From NCBI GenBank assembly GCA_913061415.1, contig CAJXUD010000009.1:1-64000 (forward strand): DNA of 64,000 nt, given 5' to 3'. Positions 45,724 to 55,109 of this stretch are shown one piece after another. The notes beneath the pieces were generated by a model. That model was given only the letters and a program-made list of their open reading frames with translations, did not search any database and was not told where the DNA came from. Positions within the stretch are counted from its first letter, which is position 1; the number at the start of each line of letters is the position of its first letter. A program made the position numbers and the translations under genes. This DNA is from an uncultured Oleispira sp. (GTDB taxonomy: Bacteria; Pseudomonadota; Gammaproteobacteria; Pseudomonadales; Oceanobacteraceae).

Positions 45724-46266
45724 TTACCACTGACTAATCAGTAGCTCTGCTGTCTTTAATTTTTTATTATCTTGGATTTTCAGTTCGATATATAAAGGCT
45801 GATCCAATTTCTCTAAGCGCTCTTCTAAAATAAGCTCGCGCTTGATGCCATTACCATCAACACCTTTAGCAATCGCTTTTATTGTATGAAGGCCTGGCCC
45901 CAAATTTAGATTACTTAACGGCTGAACTGCTCCGTCACGTAATGCACTGATTTGTCTTTCGGTATAGAGGTACTGAATAGGCTGTTTATCATCAACGGTG
46001 ATATTAATTGAATAAGGTTCAAAATATTGGCCATACGCCAATGAAAAATACACCGCTGCACGGGTCGTTGCCGGGCTCAAAAGCTCTTCTTCTAGCTGAT
46101 ATAAATCTCTGTTTAAATCTAAAACGGATTGCTTTATAGAAGCTGCTTTAGTGCTGAGCTGACTTGCCTGAACCGCTGCTTTCTGTTCACTGCCTGTATC
46201 TTGTACCGGCTGTGCGAAACTGATTGCTGAAATTAGGGATAGCAATATTAAATATGTTGCACGCAT
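45724..46266 (-). CDS. Exported operon protein, unknown
   Basis: A 180-residue protein with a signal peptide (ATYLILLSLISAISFAQ), a short coiled-coil-like part (KAASIKQSVLDLNRDLYQLEEELL), and a beta-rich C-terminal domain with ITVDDKQPIQYLYTERQI and GLHTIKAIAKGVDGNGI, which looks like a beta-sandwich. I place the start at 46266 because AGAAGG lies nine bases upstream; the longer frame would begin inside the preceding gene. Function unknown; likely part of the same complex. Confidence 0.75.
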   Translation of the reverse strand: MRATYLILLSLISAISFAQPVQDTGSEQKAAVQASQLSTKAASIKQSVLDLNRDLYQLEEELLSPATTRAAVYFSLAYGQYFEPYSINITVDDKQPIQYLYTERQISALRDGAVQPLSNLNLGPGLHTIKAIAKGVDGNGIKRELILEERLEKLDQPLYIELKIQDNKKLKTAELLISQW

Positions 46267-46280
46267 GATATGTAACCTTC

Positions 46281-46763
46281 TCACTGAAACCATTTTTTAT
46301 TTTCTAGCCAAAGTTTTAAATCATTTGTTACTTCGAGCTTTCGTTCGTATACATCTTCGGTCGCTAAATAATCTAATATCCCATCGGGGTTAATAAACAT
46401 GACCGCAGGGGCTGATTCAAACCACCAAGCCTCTTTATTAGATGCTTGGTATTCCAAAACAGGGAGACGCGACCAAGGAGCCTTATCTTCTGAATTCTTA
46501 CGCCATAAAAACCAAGTTTGGAGGCCTTCAACGGCAAAACTTTCGGCTAGATATTGCAACTCAATTAGGGTTTCTTCACAGCCATCACACTCCCCTAGCC
46601 ATACTAACATGACAGGATTTCCGACTTGTTCAGACAAACGCTGTGGCGCGCCATTACTACTAGGCATTACAAAGTCCGGCACTGCATCGCCAATGTCTAA
46701 TGCTTGTGCAATGGGTAAAGCACAAATACACAGGAGTAAGATTTTATAAATATGATTAAGCAT
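46281..46763 (-). CDS. Thioredoxin-like exported protein
   Basis: This 160-residue protein has a signal peptide (LLLCICALPIAQA) and a redoxin-like fold starting DIGDAVPDFVMPSSNGAPQRL. The active site resembles CxxC (GECDGCEE), positioned after MLVWLG as in TlpA/AhpC relatives. It could keep cysteines of operon partners reduced or paired. It is the first gene of this operon. Confidence 0.82.
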   Translation of the reverse strand: MLNHIYKILLLCICALPIAQALDIGDAVPDFVMPSSNGAPQRLSEQVGNPVMLVWLGECDGCEETLIELQYLAESFAVEGLQTWFLWRKNSEDKAPWSRLPVLEYQASNKEAWWFESAPAVMFINPDGILDYLATEDVYERKLEVTNDLKLWLENKKWFQ

Positions 46764-47209
46764 TAATATCCCTGACCGAACTTTATCGGCTGCAGAATCA
46801 GCATTAAATTGATTTGTTTATCTACCATGGGCTCGCAGTATTATTATTATGATTAGATAACTGCAGGCTAGGAACAACACTATAACCCGCTATGAATGTG
46901 CAAGCTATGGCTGAATCGGTCGCTTTTGGCGTTATTTGCCATTCATTCAGGACATATTTAGCGAATAGAGAGCGCACATTCACTTGCTGAAGGGGCGTAA
47001 GTTTAAGCAGTAATAACCAGAATGTTGTATAAAATTCAGGTTGGGATATCAAGCTTCGCATGTGCGGTAGCCTATTAATTATAATTGTTCGTTATATCAT
47101 CCCTGAATGTAGTACAAGTGTACTTGTTAGGATTAAGAATTCCAGTTCTTTCTCCTGAGTCCGCATAATGATTCAACTAAACCTGATCATCGCGGACATT
47201 TTGTCTTAT
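46764..47209. other. Gap of 446 bases with a doubtful 79-residue frame
   Basis: The only frame of note runs from 47061 to 46822 on the minus strand and begins MRSLISQPEFYTTFWLLLL. It has no ribosome site and no recognised family. The gap may hold promoters of the operon that starts at 46763. I see no RNA gene. Confidence 0.4.
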
Positions 47210-48391
47210 CTACTGACTCATCTTCTTCATGGCTTTTTCAAGGCCTTCTAACGTTAAAGGATACATCTCATCCTCAACAATTTGCTTGATAATACCCAAT
47301 GAGCCGCCATGACCCCAATGACTTTCGGGTGCAGGATTGATCCAGACAACTTTATCGAATTTATCTTTAATTCGCTGCATCCAGACGGCGCCCGCTTCAT
47401 CATTCCAGTGTTCAACACTGCCACCGGCATGAGTCACCTCATAAGGTGCCATCATGGCATCACCAATAAAGATAACCTTATAGTCACGACCATACTTATT
47501 CAGCAGATCCCACGTCATGGTTTGTTCATTGGTACGGCGAATATTGTTTTTCCAGACGGACTCATAAAGGCAGTTATGGAAATAGAAGGTTTCCATATGT
47601 TTAAATTCAGTTCTCGCCGCAGAAAATAACTCTTCACATACTTTGACGTGCGGATCCATAGAGCCGCCGATGTCGAAGAATAAAAGCACTTTCACTGCAT
47701 TATGGCGCTCAGGCACCAGCTTTAAATCTAAAAAACCGGCATTACGCGCGGTACTCGCAATCGTATCATCAAGGTCAAGCATATCGGCTGACCCCGTACG
47801 GGCAAATTTACGCAGGCGACGTAAAGCTACTTTAATATTACGAATACCTAATTGAATCGAATCATCAAGATCTTTGTAGTTGCGTTTTTCCCAAACCTTA
47901 ACTGCCTTTTTATGACGCGACTGCCCTTGCTCAATTCGGAAGCCTTCAGGGTTAAAACCATTAGCACCAAAAGGTGACGTCCCACCCGTACCAATGTTTT
48001 TATTACCCCCTTGGTGACGCTTCTTTTGATTTTCTAAGCGTTCTTTAAAGGCCTTAATAATTTCATCTAAGCCCCCCAAGTCTTTAATTTTGTCCATTTC
48101 TTCTTGAGTCATGATGCGTTCCATCTCTTTACGCATCCAATCATCGGGAATATTAGGATCATCCATCGCTAAATCTAAGTTATCAATGCCTTCAAAGTAA
48201 TGGGCAAATGCCTTATCAAACTTATCGTAATGACGCTCGTCCTTAACCAAGCACAACTTAGCCAGGGCGTAGAAGTCGTCTAGATTTGCGAAGGTCAAAT
48301 GGCCCTCGAGTGCGGCCACTAAATCTAGGTATTCACCTACGGAGCAAGGCACTTTCGCCTTACGCACCGTCATAAAAAAATCAATAAGCAT
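47210..48391 (-). CDS. CoxE-like VWA-domain protein
   Basis: This 393-residue protein matches the CoxE/VWA_CoxE family. The metal-ion-dependent adhesion site appears as FFDIGGSMDPH (D-x-G-x-S), as is usual in CoxE-like proteins. The rest contains HAGGSVEHWNDEAG and VVWINP, also typical. It lies 23 bases after a MoxR ATPase on the same strand; such pairs act as chaperones that load metal or cofactor into enzymes. No target enzyme is adjacent. Confidence 0.88.
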   Translation of the reverse strand: MLIDFFMTVRKAKVPCSVGEYLDLVAALEGHLTFANLDDFYALAKLCLVKDERHYDKFDKAFAHYFEGIDNLDLAMDDPNIPDDWMRKEMERIMTQEEMDKIKDLGGLDEIIKAFKERLENQKKRHQGGNKNIGTGGTSPFGANGFNPEGFRIEQGQSRHKKAVKVWEKRNYKDLDDSIQLGIRNIKVALRRLRKFARTGSADMLDLDDTIASTARNAGFLDLKLVPERHNAVKVLLFFDIGGSMDPHVKVCEELFSAARTEFKHMETFYFHNCLYESVWKNNIRRTNEQTMTWDLLNKYGRDYKVIFIGDAMMAPYEVTHAGGSVEHWNDEAGAVWMQRIKDKFDKVVWINPAPESHWGHGGSLGIIKQIVEDEMYPLTLEGLEKAMKKMSQ

Positions 48392-48414
48392 AATTACTTC
48401 CTAAGCCTTAGCGC

Positions 48415-49257
48415 TTAACCGCGACGGCGACTCATGAAAGCCAATTTTTCTAATAGCTGTACGTCTTGCTCATTCTTAACTAAAGCACCCGCCATTGGTG
48501 GAATCGCTTTGGTTCGATCGTTATCACGAAGCAGATCAACGCCAATTTCATCCGCCATTAATAGCTTTAACCAATCAATCAATTCAGAAGTAGACGGTTT
48601 TTTCTTCAATCCAGGCACTTTACGTACATCAAAGAAGACTTCCATCGCTTCTTTTACTAGCGAAGACTGAATATTAGGATAGTGAACATCAACAATTTTC
48701 ATCATCGTTTCTTTTGATGGGAAGTCGATGTAATGGAAGAAACAACGACGCAAGAATGCATCTGGCAACTCTTTTTCGTTGTTGCTGGTAATTAAGATGA
48801 TTGGACGGTGTTTAGCAACGACACGCTGCTGAGTTTCATAGCAATAGAACTCCATTTTATCGAGTTCTAATAATAAATCATTTGGAAATTCGATATCCGC
48901 TTTGTCTATTTCATCAATCAATAGAACAACAGGCTTATCAGCATCAAACGCTTCCCAAAGCTTACCCTTAACAATGTAGTTCTTAATATCATGAACTTTG
49001 TCATTACCAAGCTGAGAGTCGCGTAAACGCGAAACGGCATCGTATTCATATAAACCCTGGTGGGCTTTAGTCGTACTTTTAATGTGCCATTGAATCAGTT
49101 CAGTGCCTAAAGACTCTGCTAGCTGTTCGGCTAACATCGTTTTACCAGTACCAGGCTCGCCTTTTAACAATAATGGACGCTGCAGAGTGATGGAGGCATT
49201 AACTGCCATTTGCAACTCTGGCGTTGCAACATATTCATTAGTACCTTGGAACTTCAT
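48415..49257 (-). CDS. MoxR-family AAA+ ATPase
   Basis: This 280-residue AAA+ ATPase has Walker A GEPGTGKT (38-45), Walker B VLLIDEIDKAD, sensor ITSNNEKELPDAFLRRC and the C-terminal helical lid. It is a MoxR/CoxD-type chaperone that works with the VWA protein encoded just downstream (47210). Together they probably remodel an unknown partner protein. Confidence 0.92.
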   Translation of the reverse strand: MKFQGTNEYVATPELQMAVNASITLQRPLLLKGEPGTGKTMLAEQLAESLGTELIQWHIKSTTKAHQGLYEYDAVSRLRDSQLGNDKVHDIKNYIVKGKLWEAFDADKPVVLLIDEIDKADIEFPNDLLLELDKMEFYCYETQQRVVAKHRPIILITSNNEKELPDAFLRRCFFHYIDFPSKETMMKIVDVHYPNIQSSLVKEAMEVFFDVRKVPGLKKKPSTSELIDWLKLLMADEIGVDLLRDNDRTKAIPPMAGALVKNEQDVQLLEKLAFMSRRRG

Positions 49258-49334
49258 AATAGCCTCAAACCGAAAAGATCGAATACATAAAATTTGCCGC
49301 AGTATATAGTGACGATAGCCCTTGCGGCAAGACT

Positions 49335-51275
49335 CTAAGTTCTGATAGCCATCTGTTCATCAAGGCATTCTAACAAATCGACACCCATTAACGGCTTGGC
49401 TAAGTAATACCCCTGAAGCCGATCACACCCCATCGCCTTTAGCTTAAGCAGGGTGGCTTCATCTTCCACCCCTTCGGCGACCACTTCGACCCCAAGGCCT
49501 TTGCACATCGACAATATAGTCTCAACAATGACATGATTTTTATGGTTATAACAAAGTTCTTGAATAAAAGATCGGTCTATTTTTAGCTCTGAAACAGGCA
49601 TTTTGGTTAAATAGGCTAGCGAAGAAAAACCCGTGCCAAAATCATCTAAAGCGATTCTCACACCTAACGCTGTTAAACATCGTAAAAAATCCAATGAGCG
49701 TCTTGGCTTCTTTAAAAGTACTGTCTCGGTTACTTCAAGGATGACCTGTCCAGGGGGAATTTGAAAAATCTCCATTTGCTGGGCGATATCTTGCAGCAAA
49801 CTGTCCTGCCAAAGATTCAGAGTCGATAAATTAATCGATATCGTTATCGGATAACCCGCAGCATGCACCTCACGGTACTGTGAAAATGCCTTACTAATAA
49901 CCCAGTGAGTTAAAGGCTTGATTAGCCCTGTTTGCTCAGCGACCTCAACAATCTGATCAGCCGGCAAAGGGCCATATACCGGATGATGCCAGCGCAATAG
50001 AACCTCAGCCCCTGCAATTTCGCCATCTTGACAGTTAAACTGAGGCTGATACTGCAAAAACAGCCCTTCATCACAAGCAATCGCATTTCTCAGGTCGGCA
50101 ACCAAGGTTAGTTTTTTATTACTGTAGCGGTCCGCCCTTTCACTATAAGCTGCCCAAGCTTGCTTTTCTTGCTCAGCAAATTCTAAAGCAACATGCGCTC
50201 TACGCATCCAAGATATTACGTCATCACCCGACAGGCAAGCAGCAAAACCAACCGAAATCGGGGTTTCTATCTTCATTCCCTGATAACTCAGAGGTTGGCT
50301 TGAATCCGTAAGCAGCTGTTCAATGATTTCTTCTAAACGATACTGGGTCGTATCACTTAATACGATAGTAAAATGCGTTCGATCCAATAAGGCCACCGGC
50401 CCAGCCTGATCATACAACCCATACTGTAGCGGAATGATTTCAGAGTATTGCTCGCATAAAGAGGCAAAACGTAACGCCATTTCTACCAGTATTTCATCCG
50501 CTCTTGAGTGACCAAGAGTATTATTTATTTCATTAAAATGATGTAGGTGGAAAATTGCTAAGGTTTTGTTTCCACAGCGACTTTCTTGACTGATCGCCTG
50601 TCTCACATGCTGCCCCACATGCTGCCCCGCATGTTGATCAACAGTTTGGCCTGACGACAATAAATCTTTTAATACGTGTTGCAAGAAAATTCGATTGGGT
50701 AAGCGTGAGTGGTATTCATGATGCGCCTGAAAGTGCAACTCCTGCTCCACCTCACTACGATGCATAATCTCGTCCTGCAATGCCTTAACACCTAACTGCA
50801 ACCGGTGATCGAATACAATTTCTTGATTGGCGGCATTGGCGGTCGAATTGGATAGCTGTACTAAGTTATTAATGCTAACCGCAACTTGCGAAGGTATAAA
50901 AGGGGCTTGGATATAATCATTGGCTCCCTTATGAAGCGCAAGATCTATCGCATCTTCTAGAGAGTTTGCACAAACAATAACAGGAATAGCGCTGCCATTA
51001 GGATGTTGCCGCAACCATTCAATAATAGATTCAGCATCACCGCTCGCCGCATCTATATTTAAAATAAGAATATCAGGAAGAAAATCATTAAACTGTGATT
51101 TGAACTGGCTATAGTCAGATAAGCAGCGAACATGCTCGATGGTCAACGAACTCAAGATGTCAGATAACTGAATTCCGTTAGCATCCTGTCCATCTACAAC
51201 CAGCACCTTCACTGTCTTTATTTCTAATAAGGGTGATACATTTAACATTGAGAAAATAGACCAAAACCAATTCAC
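49335..51275 (-). CDS. REC-GGDEF-EAL protein (c-di-GMP phosphodiesterase likely)
   Basis: The first 140 residues look like a receiver domain, but the phospho-acceptor Asp is replaced (LILNIDAA) and the acidic pair is reduced (VVDGQD). A GGDEF-like domain follows with degenerate motif (HSRADEILVEMALRF, no GGDEF). The EAL domain is complete: EVLLRWHHP, EVTE, DDFGTGFSSL, KIDRSFI, AEGVE and QGYYLAKP. So it probably only degrades c-di-GMP and may be regulated by the degenerate domains. A short His/Gln-rich repeat (DQHAGQHVGQHVRQ) lies between the receiver and GGDEF parts. The start is GTG at 51275. Confidence 0.88.
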   Translation of the reverse strand: MNWFWSIFSMLNVSPLLEIKTVKVLVVDGQDANGIQLSDILSSLTIEHVRCLSDYSQFKSQFNDFLPDILILNIDAASGDAESIIEWLRQHPNGSAIPVIVCANSLEDAIDLALHKGANDYIQAPFIPSQVAVSINNLVQLSNSTANAANQEIVFDHRLQLGVKALQDEIMHRSEVEQELHFQAHHEYHSRLPNRIFLQHVLKDLLSSGQTVDQHAGQHVGQHVRQAISQESRCGNKTLAIFHLHHFNEINNTLGHSRADEILVEMALRFASLCEQYSEIIPLQYGLYDQAGPVALLDRTHFTIVLSDTTQYRLEEIIEQLLTDSSQPLSYQGMKIETPISVGFAACLSGDDVISWMRRAHVALEFAEQEKQAWAAYSERADRYSNKKLTLVADLRNAIACDEGLFLQYQPQFNCQDGEIAGAEVLLRWHHPVYGPLPADQIVEVAEQTGLIKPLTHWVISKAFSQYREVHAAGYPITISINLSTLNLWQDSLLQDIAQQMEIFQIPPGQVILEVTETVLLKKPRRSLDFLRCLTALGVRIALDDFGTGFSSLAYLTKMPVSELKIDRSFIQELCYNHKNHVIVETILSMCKGLGVEVVAEGVEDEATLLKLKAMGCDRLQGYYLAKPLMGVDLLECLDEQMAIRT

Positions 51276-51311
51276 TCAATTCTATGTCATTCAAGACAGG
51301 AAAGGCAATTA

Positions 51312-53690
51312 CTAGTCCTGCTTCGGCTTATTATCCTCTCCATTTAAGTCTTTAGCACTATCTCCAGAGCTATCATCCGCAACGCCTGTAGTATTTTCAG
51401 CCTCATTATCACTATCAAATTCACCCCATGAATCATCGTCGGTATCAACATCATCGGGATCTATCGAGAAGTCTTCATCAAAACTTTCAGGATCTTTTTT
51501 CTCAGTTCCTCCCGCCGCAGTCGTAGAAGCAGGCTCGTCAGGGAAAGAGATTTCTTCTTCGTCAACTTCATCCAAGGAATCAAAATCTCCAGCAAAATCA
51601 TCTTCCAAATCTTCAAGATCGGTAATAGTCCCCTTAGCATCCAGATTTGTTTCGGCATCAACAGCGTCTTTAGGCTTACGAAGGAAGAACCACCAAACAC
51701 CCGCCCCAATAATTCCCAAGTTAAGCAAGGCGATTAATAGATAAACCCACCAGGCCAAGCCCTCATCGCCCTCCACGACTTCTTCAACAGGCACAACCTC
51801 GGTTACAGGATTTTCTTCAATTTTGGGGGCAATACCATCAACTTCAGCCGGTTTTTCGGTTTCTGGCTCAGTCTTTTCTTTAGCACTATCTTCAGCACTC
51901 TCTTCCGCACTGTCCTCAGTGGCATCGGTAGCCATACCTGGTTCTTTCGTGCCTTCAGTACCTTCTGTCGATATCTCTGCACTTGCACTACCTTCAGCAT
52001 CATCAGCCTCGTCATTGGAAGATTCGTCATTAGCGGCATCCTTTCCACCGGCTAAATCGGACTCACTTGTCAACTCTGCTGGGCTTAGCTTTGGAATAGG
52101 AAGGTTAAAAACAATTCCCTCAGGCTTAACTTTGAATTTCTTACCACTTTGAGTCACACCACGGACATTGAGATCAACCTGATACTCCCCTGGCCCCTTA
52201 GTTTCTTCAACTTCAATAATCCAAGCTTGAGCTGTCTTATCATAAGGCACAGATTGAATAATCGAGTTTTCATCAGGACTCTTAATTTTTGCAATGACCC
52301 GTGATTTATCTACATCAAGATTATCCGACAATCCTTTCACTTTAATCCGATAAACCCCCTTCACCTCATCAGCTTGATGGGTTATTTCGACTGGCTGAAT
52401 CATGGTCATCGAAAAACTGCGTTTGCGTTGAAAGGTTTTACCTTCGGCAATAAATTCAACCTGATACTGACCCATTTCTTTTAATCGATATAAGCCTTCT
52501 CGATAAATACCATCAGCAGGAGGACTTTCTGGGTTTGAAAGAATTTTACTGCCTTCTCTTCCACTGGATGTAACCACCTTCATTGTCACATCGGTTAGCC
52601 GAAGAATGTCGGCGTTATCAACAACATCCCCCTCATTAATCAGGCTAATTTTAAGATCAAGTTTATCTCCTGAGAAAATAGTCGCCGGTATACCTGTGAC
52701 GTTTAGAGCAAGGTCAGATAAGATGGTCACTCTATTAGAAGGATCTAAATCAGCCTCTGCAACCCAAGTTCCCGCTTCTGGGGCTTTAATAGTGATCAAA
52801 TCGAAGCTCACGGATTTATGCCACCTAACTGAACTAGGGTGCTCTTTTTCGGTCCAGCGATCACCAGAGGGAGTCAAGAGCGCCGTATCTTGCGCGCCAC
52901 GCTTCGGTTTAAAAATAAGCGCTGTAAATTCTTTCACACTGCTATCAATGACGAAGGTATTATCCTCCATCGGTACTTGCTCAGAAGGAACAGCCTGATC
53001 AAATGCGCGTAAAAATGCCTTCATTAATTCATCTGCATTTTCCGCTTCAGAATAAAGTCCACCCGTTTCAAGAGCAATTTCTTGTAATAAATTTTTATCG
53101 GCCAGATCTGATAGCGCCAAGGTATGAATATTAGCGCCAGCCGCGCGATATTTATCCAATACTGTCGTCATCAATTTTTTACGTTCTGTACTATTAATTT
53201 GATCGGCTTCGGGAGAGCCAGATTTAGCCATATCCAGTTTGCCATCGGTTAACAAAATAACACTTTGCTGATAACCCGTATCACTTCCAAGCCCCCAAGC
53301 TGCGTCATTTAACGCCCCTGAGAGATTAGACTGCAGGCCTACCGATGAAATATTAATTGCCGACTTTTTAGCTTCTTTACGCCAAGCATCATCTACCGTA
53401 GCAACAGGCACTAAATTATTAACATAACGGCCAAAGGTCCAGATACCTGCTTGCGCATTTTCTGGCATTAATTCTAATAATAAATTCACCGCGGGGATGC
53501 GTAGATTGTTGGGGTCAGTTTCTTTCATGCTGCCCGATATATCGACAATAATGCGCACATCATAGGGCTGAGTTTTTCCCTGCTTATCATCAATTGCCAT
53601 TGTAGGAGTTGCCATACCAAACGACAGTAGACAAACGAGGAATAAGAAGGACGATGCCCTTCTTCCGGTAAGCATAAGGTCTCTGAACAT
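51312..53690 (-). CDS. Membrane VWA-domain protein
   Basis: This protein of about 790 residues has a signal peptide (SFLFLVCLLSFGMATPTMA), a VWA domain with a perfect MIDAS (DISGSMKETDP), Ig-like or beta-sandwich domains, an acidic Ser/Asp/Glu-rich linker, one C-terminal membrane helix (WWVYLLIALLNLGIIGAGVWWFF), and a long acidic cytoplasmic tail. The start at 53690 follows a GGAG site, whereas the frame from 53768 lacks one. It is probably a surface or periplasmic adhesin-like or chaperone-type VWA protein; its partner is unknown. Confidence 0.78.
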   Translation of the reverse strand: MFRDLMLTGRRASSFLFLVCLLSFGMATPTMAIDDKQGKTQPYDVRIIVDISGSMKETDPNNLRIPAVNLLLELMPENAQAGIWTFGRYVNNLVPVATVDDAWRKEAKKSAINISSVGLQSNLSGALNDAAWGLGSDTGYQQSVILLTDGKLDMAKSGSPEADQINSTERKKLMTTVLDKYRAAGANIHTLALSDLADKNLLQEIALETGGLYSEAENADELMKAFLRAFDQAVPSEQVPMEDNTFVIDSSVKEFTALIFKPKRGAQDTALLTPSGDRWTEKEHPSSVRWHKSVSFDLITIKAPEAGTWVAEADLDPSNRVTILSDLALNVTGIPATIFSGDKLDLKISLINEGDVVDNADILRLTDVTMKVVTSSGREGSKILSNPESPPADGIYREGLYRLKEMGQYQVEFIAEGKTFQRKRSFSMTMIQPVEITHQADEVKGVYRIKVKGLSDNLDVDKSRVIAKIKSPDENSIIQSVPYDKTAQAWIIEVEETKGPGEYQVDLNVRGVTQSGKKFKVKPEGIVFNLPIPKLSPAELTSESDLAGGKDAANDESSNDEADDAEGSASAEISTEGTEGTKEPGMATDATEDSAEESAEDSAKEKTEPETEKPAEVDGIAPKIEENPVTEVVPVEEVVEGDEGLAWWVYLLIALLNLGIIGAGVWWFFLRKPKDAVDAETNLDAKGTITDLEDLEDDFAGDFDSLDEVDEEEISFPDEPASTTAAGGTEKKDPESFDEDFSIDPDDVDTDDDSWGEFDSDNEAENTTGVADDSSGDSAKDLNGEDNKPKQD

Positions 53691-53981
53691 TTCAGAACTC
53701 CACGTAGGAAAACTTATAGCACTGATTCTTAACAAAACGTCTACTTTTAACAATACGAAACGCCTCAACCACTATGATTTTAAAAGAGAGAATTTAATGA
53801 CAAATTATCCGTCATTAATAACGCCCTTTTCCCTCATTTGAGCACGACGTCATTTCTCCCTGAAAATAGAGCTCTAGGTATATTTTAAGCACGACAACAT
53901 AGAGTACTCCTGCTTTAAAACTAGCAAAGAATCTCAAGTTCGCCACACGCGGAGGTTAAAAAAACCAAAAATTTGAATGAG

Positions 53982-54011
53982 TTAGCGCTATCTTTTAGAC
54001 GATAACGCTAA
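53982..54011 (-). terminator. Hairpin downstream of the rnd-ycgLN operon
   Basis: TTAGCGTTATC and GATAGCGCTAA (minus strand) form an 11-bp stem with one G-T wobble. A T-rich tract follows after about eleven bases. This is a probable terminator. Confidence 0.5.
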
Positions 54012-54018
54012 CAAAGCG

Positions 54019-54360
54019 TTAATTCTGCGGAGAGAATTTAGCCCGTAAGAAGTTAAATAATGACAAAAGGGACATTAATACTAGACCAGCAAGCAAGCCG
54101 ACCAACATATACATAACCGCATCCAAAACCGGTGCGTTATTTTCTAAAAATTTTCTAAAAATCATGACAATGAACGCTGGCGCGTAGTGAGTAGAGTCGA
54201 CCGCAATAGGTGCAGGGGTAAATAACAGTACCGCCCCTAATATCCTAACAATGGCTTTAAGGTCTTTTTGCTTAATCCAAAAAAACATTTTCTCCCAGGC
54301 CCAAAAACAGATCAACGCAGAAATGCCATAGACCAACCACTGAGCCCACTCATTAAACAT
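54019..54360 (-). CDS. Small inner-membrane protein, unknown
   Basis: A protein of about 113 residues with three hydrophobic segments: WLVYGISALICFWAWEKMFF, VRILGAVLLFTPAPIAV and AVMYMLVGLLAGLVLMSLL. I do not recognise it with certainty. The start at 54360 overlaps the ycgN stop (TAATG) and is preferred over the upstream ATGs that would overlap by 31 bases. It is the last gene of the rnd operon. Confidence 0.7.
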   Translation of the reverse strand: MFNEWAQWLVYGISALICFWAWEKMFFWIKQKDLKAIVRILGAVLLFTPAPIAVDSTHYAPAFIVMIFRKFLENNAPVLDAVMYMLVGLLAGLVLMSLLSLFNFLRAKFSPQN

Positions 54361-54803
54361 TAAGCTTTCCATATAATGCGGCTCTGCCACTCCTCCTCAG
54401 GAATTTTATCGTCGGGTATACCCTTACCTTTTAGCGATATTTCAGCCGCATGAACGGAGTTAGGGTCACCACTAATTAAAGGATGCCAGTCATACAAAGG
54501 CTTACCTTCTGCAACCAAACGATAAGCACAGGTATCAGGAAGCCAATGAAAACTATGAGCCTGTTCTGGCGTCAACCAAATACACTCAGGCACCTTTTCA
54601 TTACGCGTTTTATAGACGGTACAAGAACAATCATTTTTATCGAGGTAACGACAATGAACGTCGGTATAATAGACCTCGTCAGTATCTTCATCTTCTAGCT
54701 TATGCAAGCAGCATCGAGCGCAGCCATCACATAATGACTCCCACTCTTGCTTAGACATTTGCTTTAGAGTTTTAGATTCCCAAAATGGTTTAGCAGCACT
54801 CAC
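54360..54803 (-). CDS. ycgN: YcgN-family cysteine cluster protein
   Basis: This 147-residue UPF0260/YcgN protein has the cluster [16 protein letters not shown], then [24 protein letters not shown]. The Cys pattern (CxxCxxCC, then CxC) suggests a metal or Fe-S site. Function is unknown. A GTG start overlaps the ycgL stop by four bases, giving translational coupling; the same neighbours (ycgL, ycgN, rnd) occur in E. coli and Pseudomonas. Confidence 0.9.
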   Translation of the reverse strand: MSAAKPFWESKTLKQMSKQEWESLCDGCARCCLHKLEDEDTDEVYYTDVHCRYLDKNDCSCTVYKTRNEKVPECIWLTPEQAHSFHWLPDTCAYRLVAEGKPLYDWHPLISGDPNSVHAAEISLKGKGIPDDKIPEEEWQSRIIWKA

Positions 54804-55093
54804 TCGTCTTTATCTCGCTTACAGAACAGATCCAATCCCGACCCCATTTCTTCTTTGGGTGGTGGTAATTGCAAATAAAAGCCTTTTTGTTCAATCGAAT
54901 CCAAAACCTTAGTGGCGTCTGCAATCGCAAATTTACGCTCAGGAGTGATTAACATTTTGGTTACTAGCTCAGGACGACCAAAGGTTTCTAATAAAACGTC
55001 GGGCACTCGCGATAAATCATCTTTTAAAGAAACAAACAGGTAGGTTTCTTCCTTTCGACGACTTTTATAAATATTACACAATACTTTAGTCAT
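54800..55093 (-). CDS. ycgL: YcgL-family protein
   Basis: The 97-residue YcgL protein starts [21 protein letters not shown], the family signature, and contains the [10 protein letters not shown] block. ATG at 55093 is preferred; a GTG nine bases upstream adds only three residues. The fold is known in E. coli but the role is not. It lies between rnd and ycgN. Confidence 0.9.
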   Translation of the reverse strand: MTKVLCNIYKSRRKEETYLFVSLKDDLSRVPDVLLETFGRPELVTKMLITPERKFAIADATKVLDSIEQKGFYLQLPPPKEEMGSGLDLFCKRDKDE

Positions 55094-55109
55094 AACAGTC
55101 ACTTACACT

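Noticed and set aside
46822-47061. 79-residue frame on the minus strand
   Set aside because: No ribosome site and no recognised family; kept only as a note in the gap entry.
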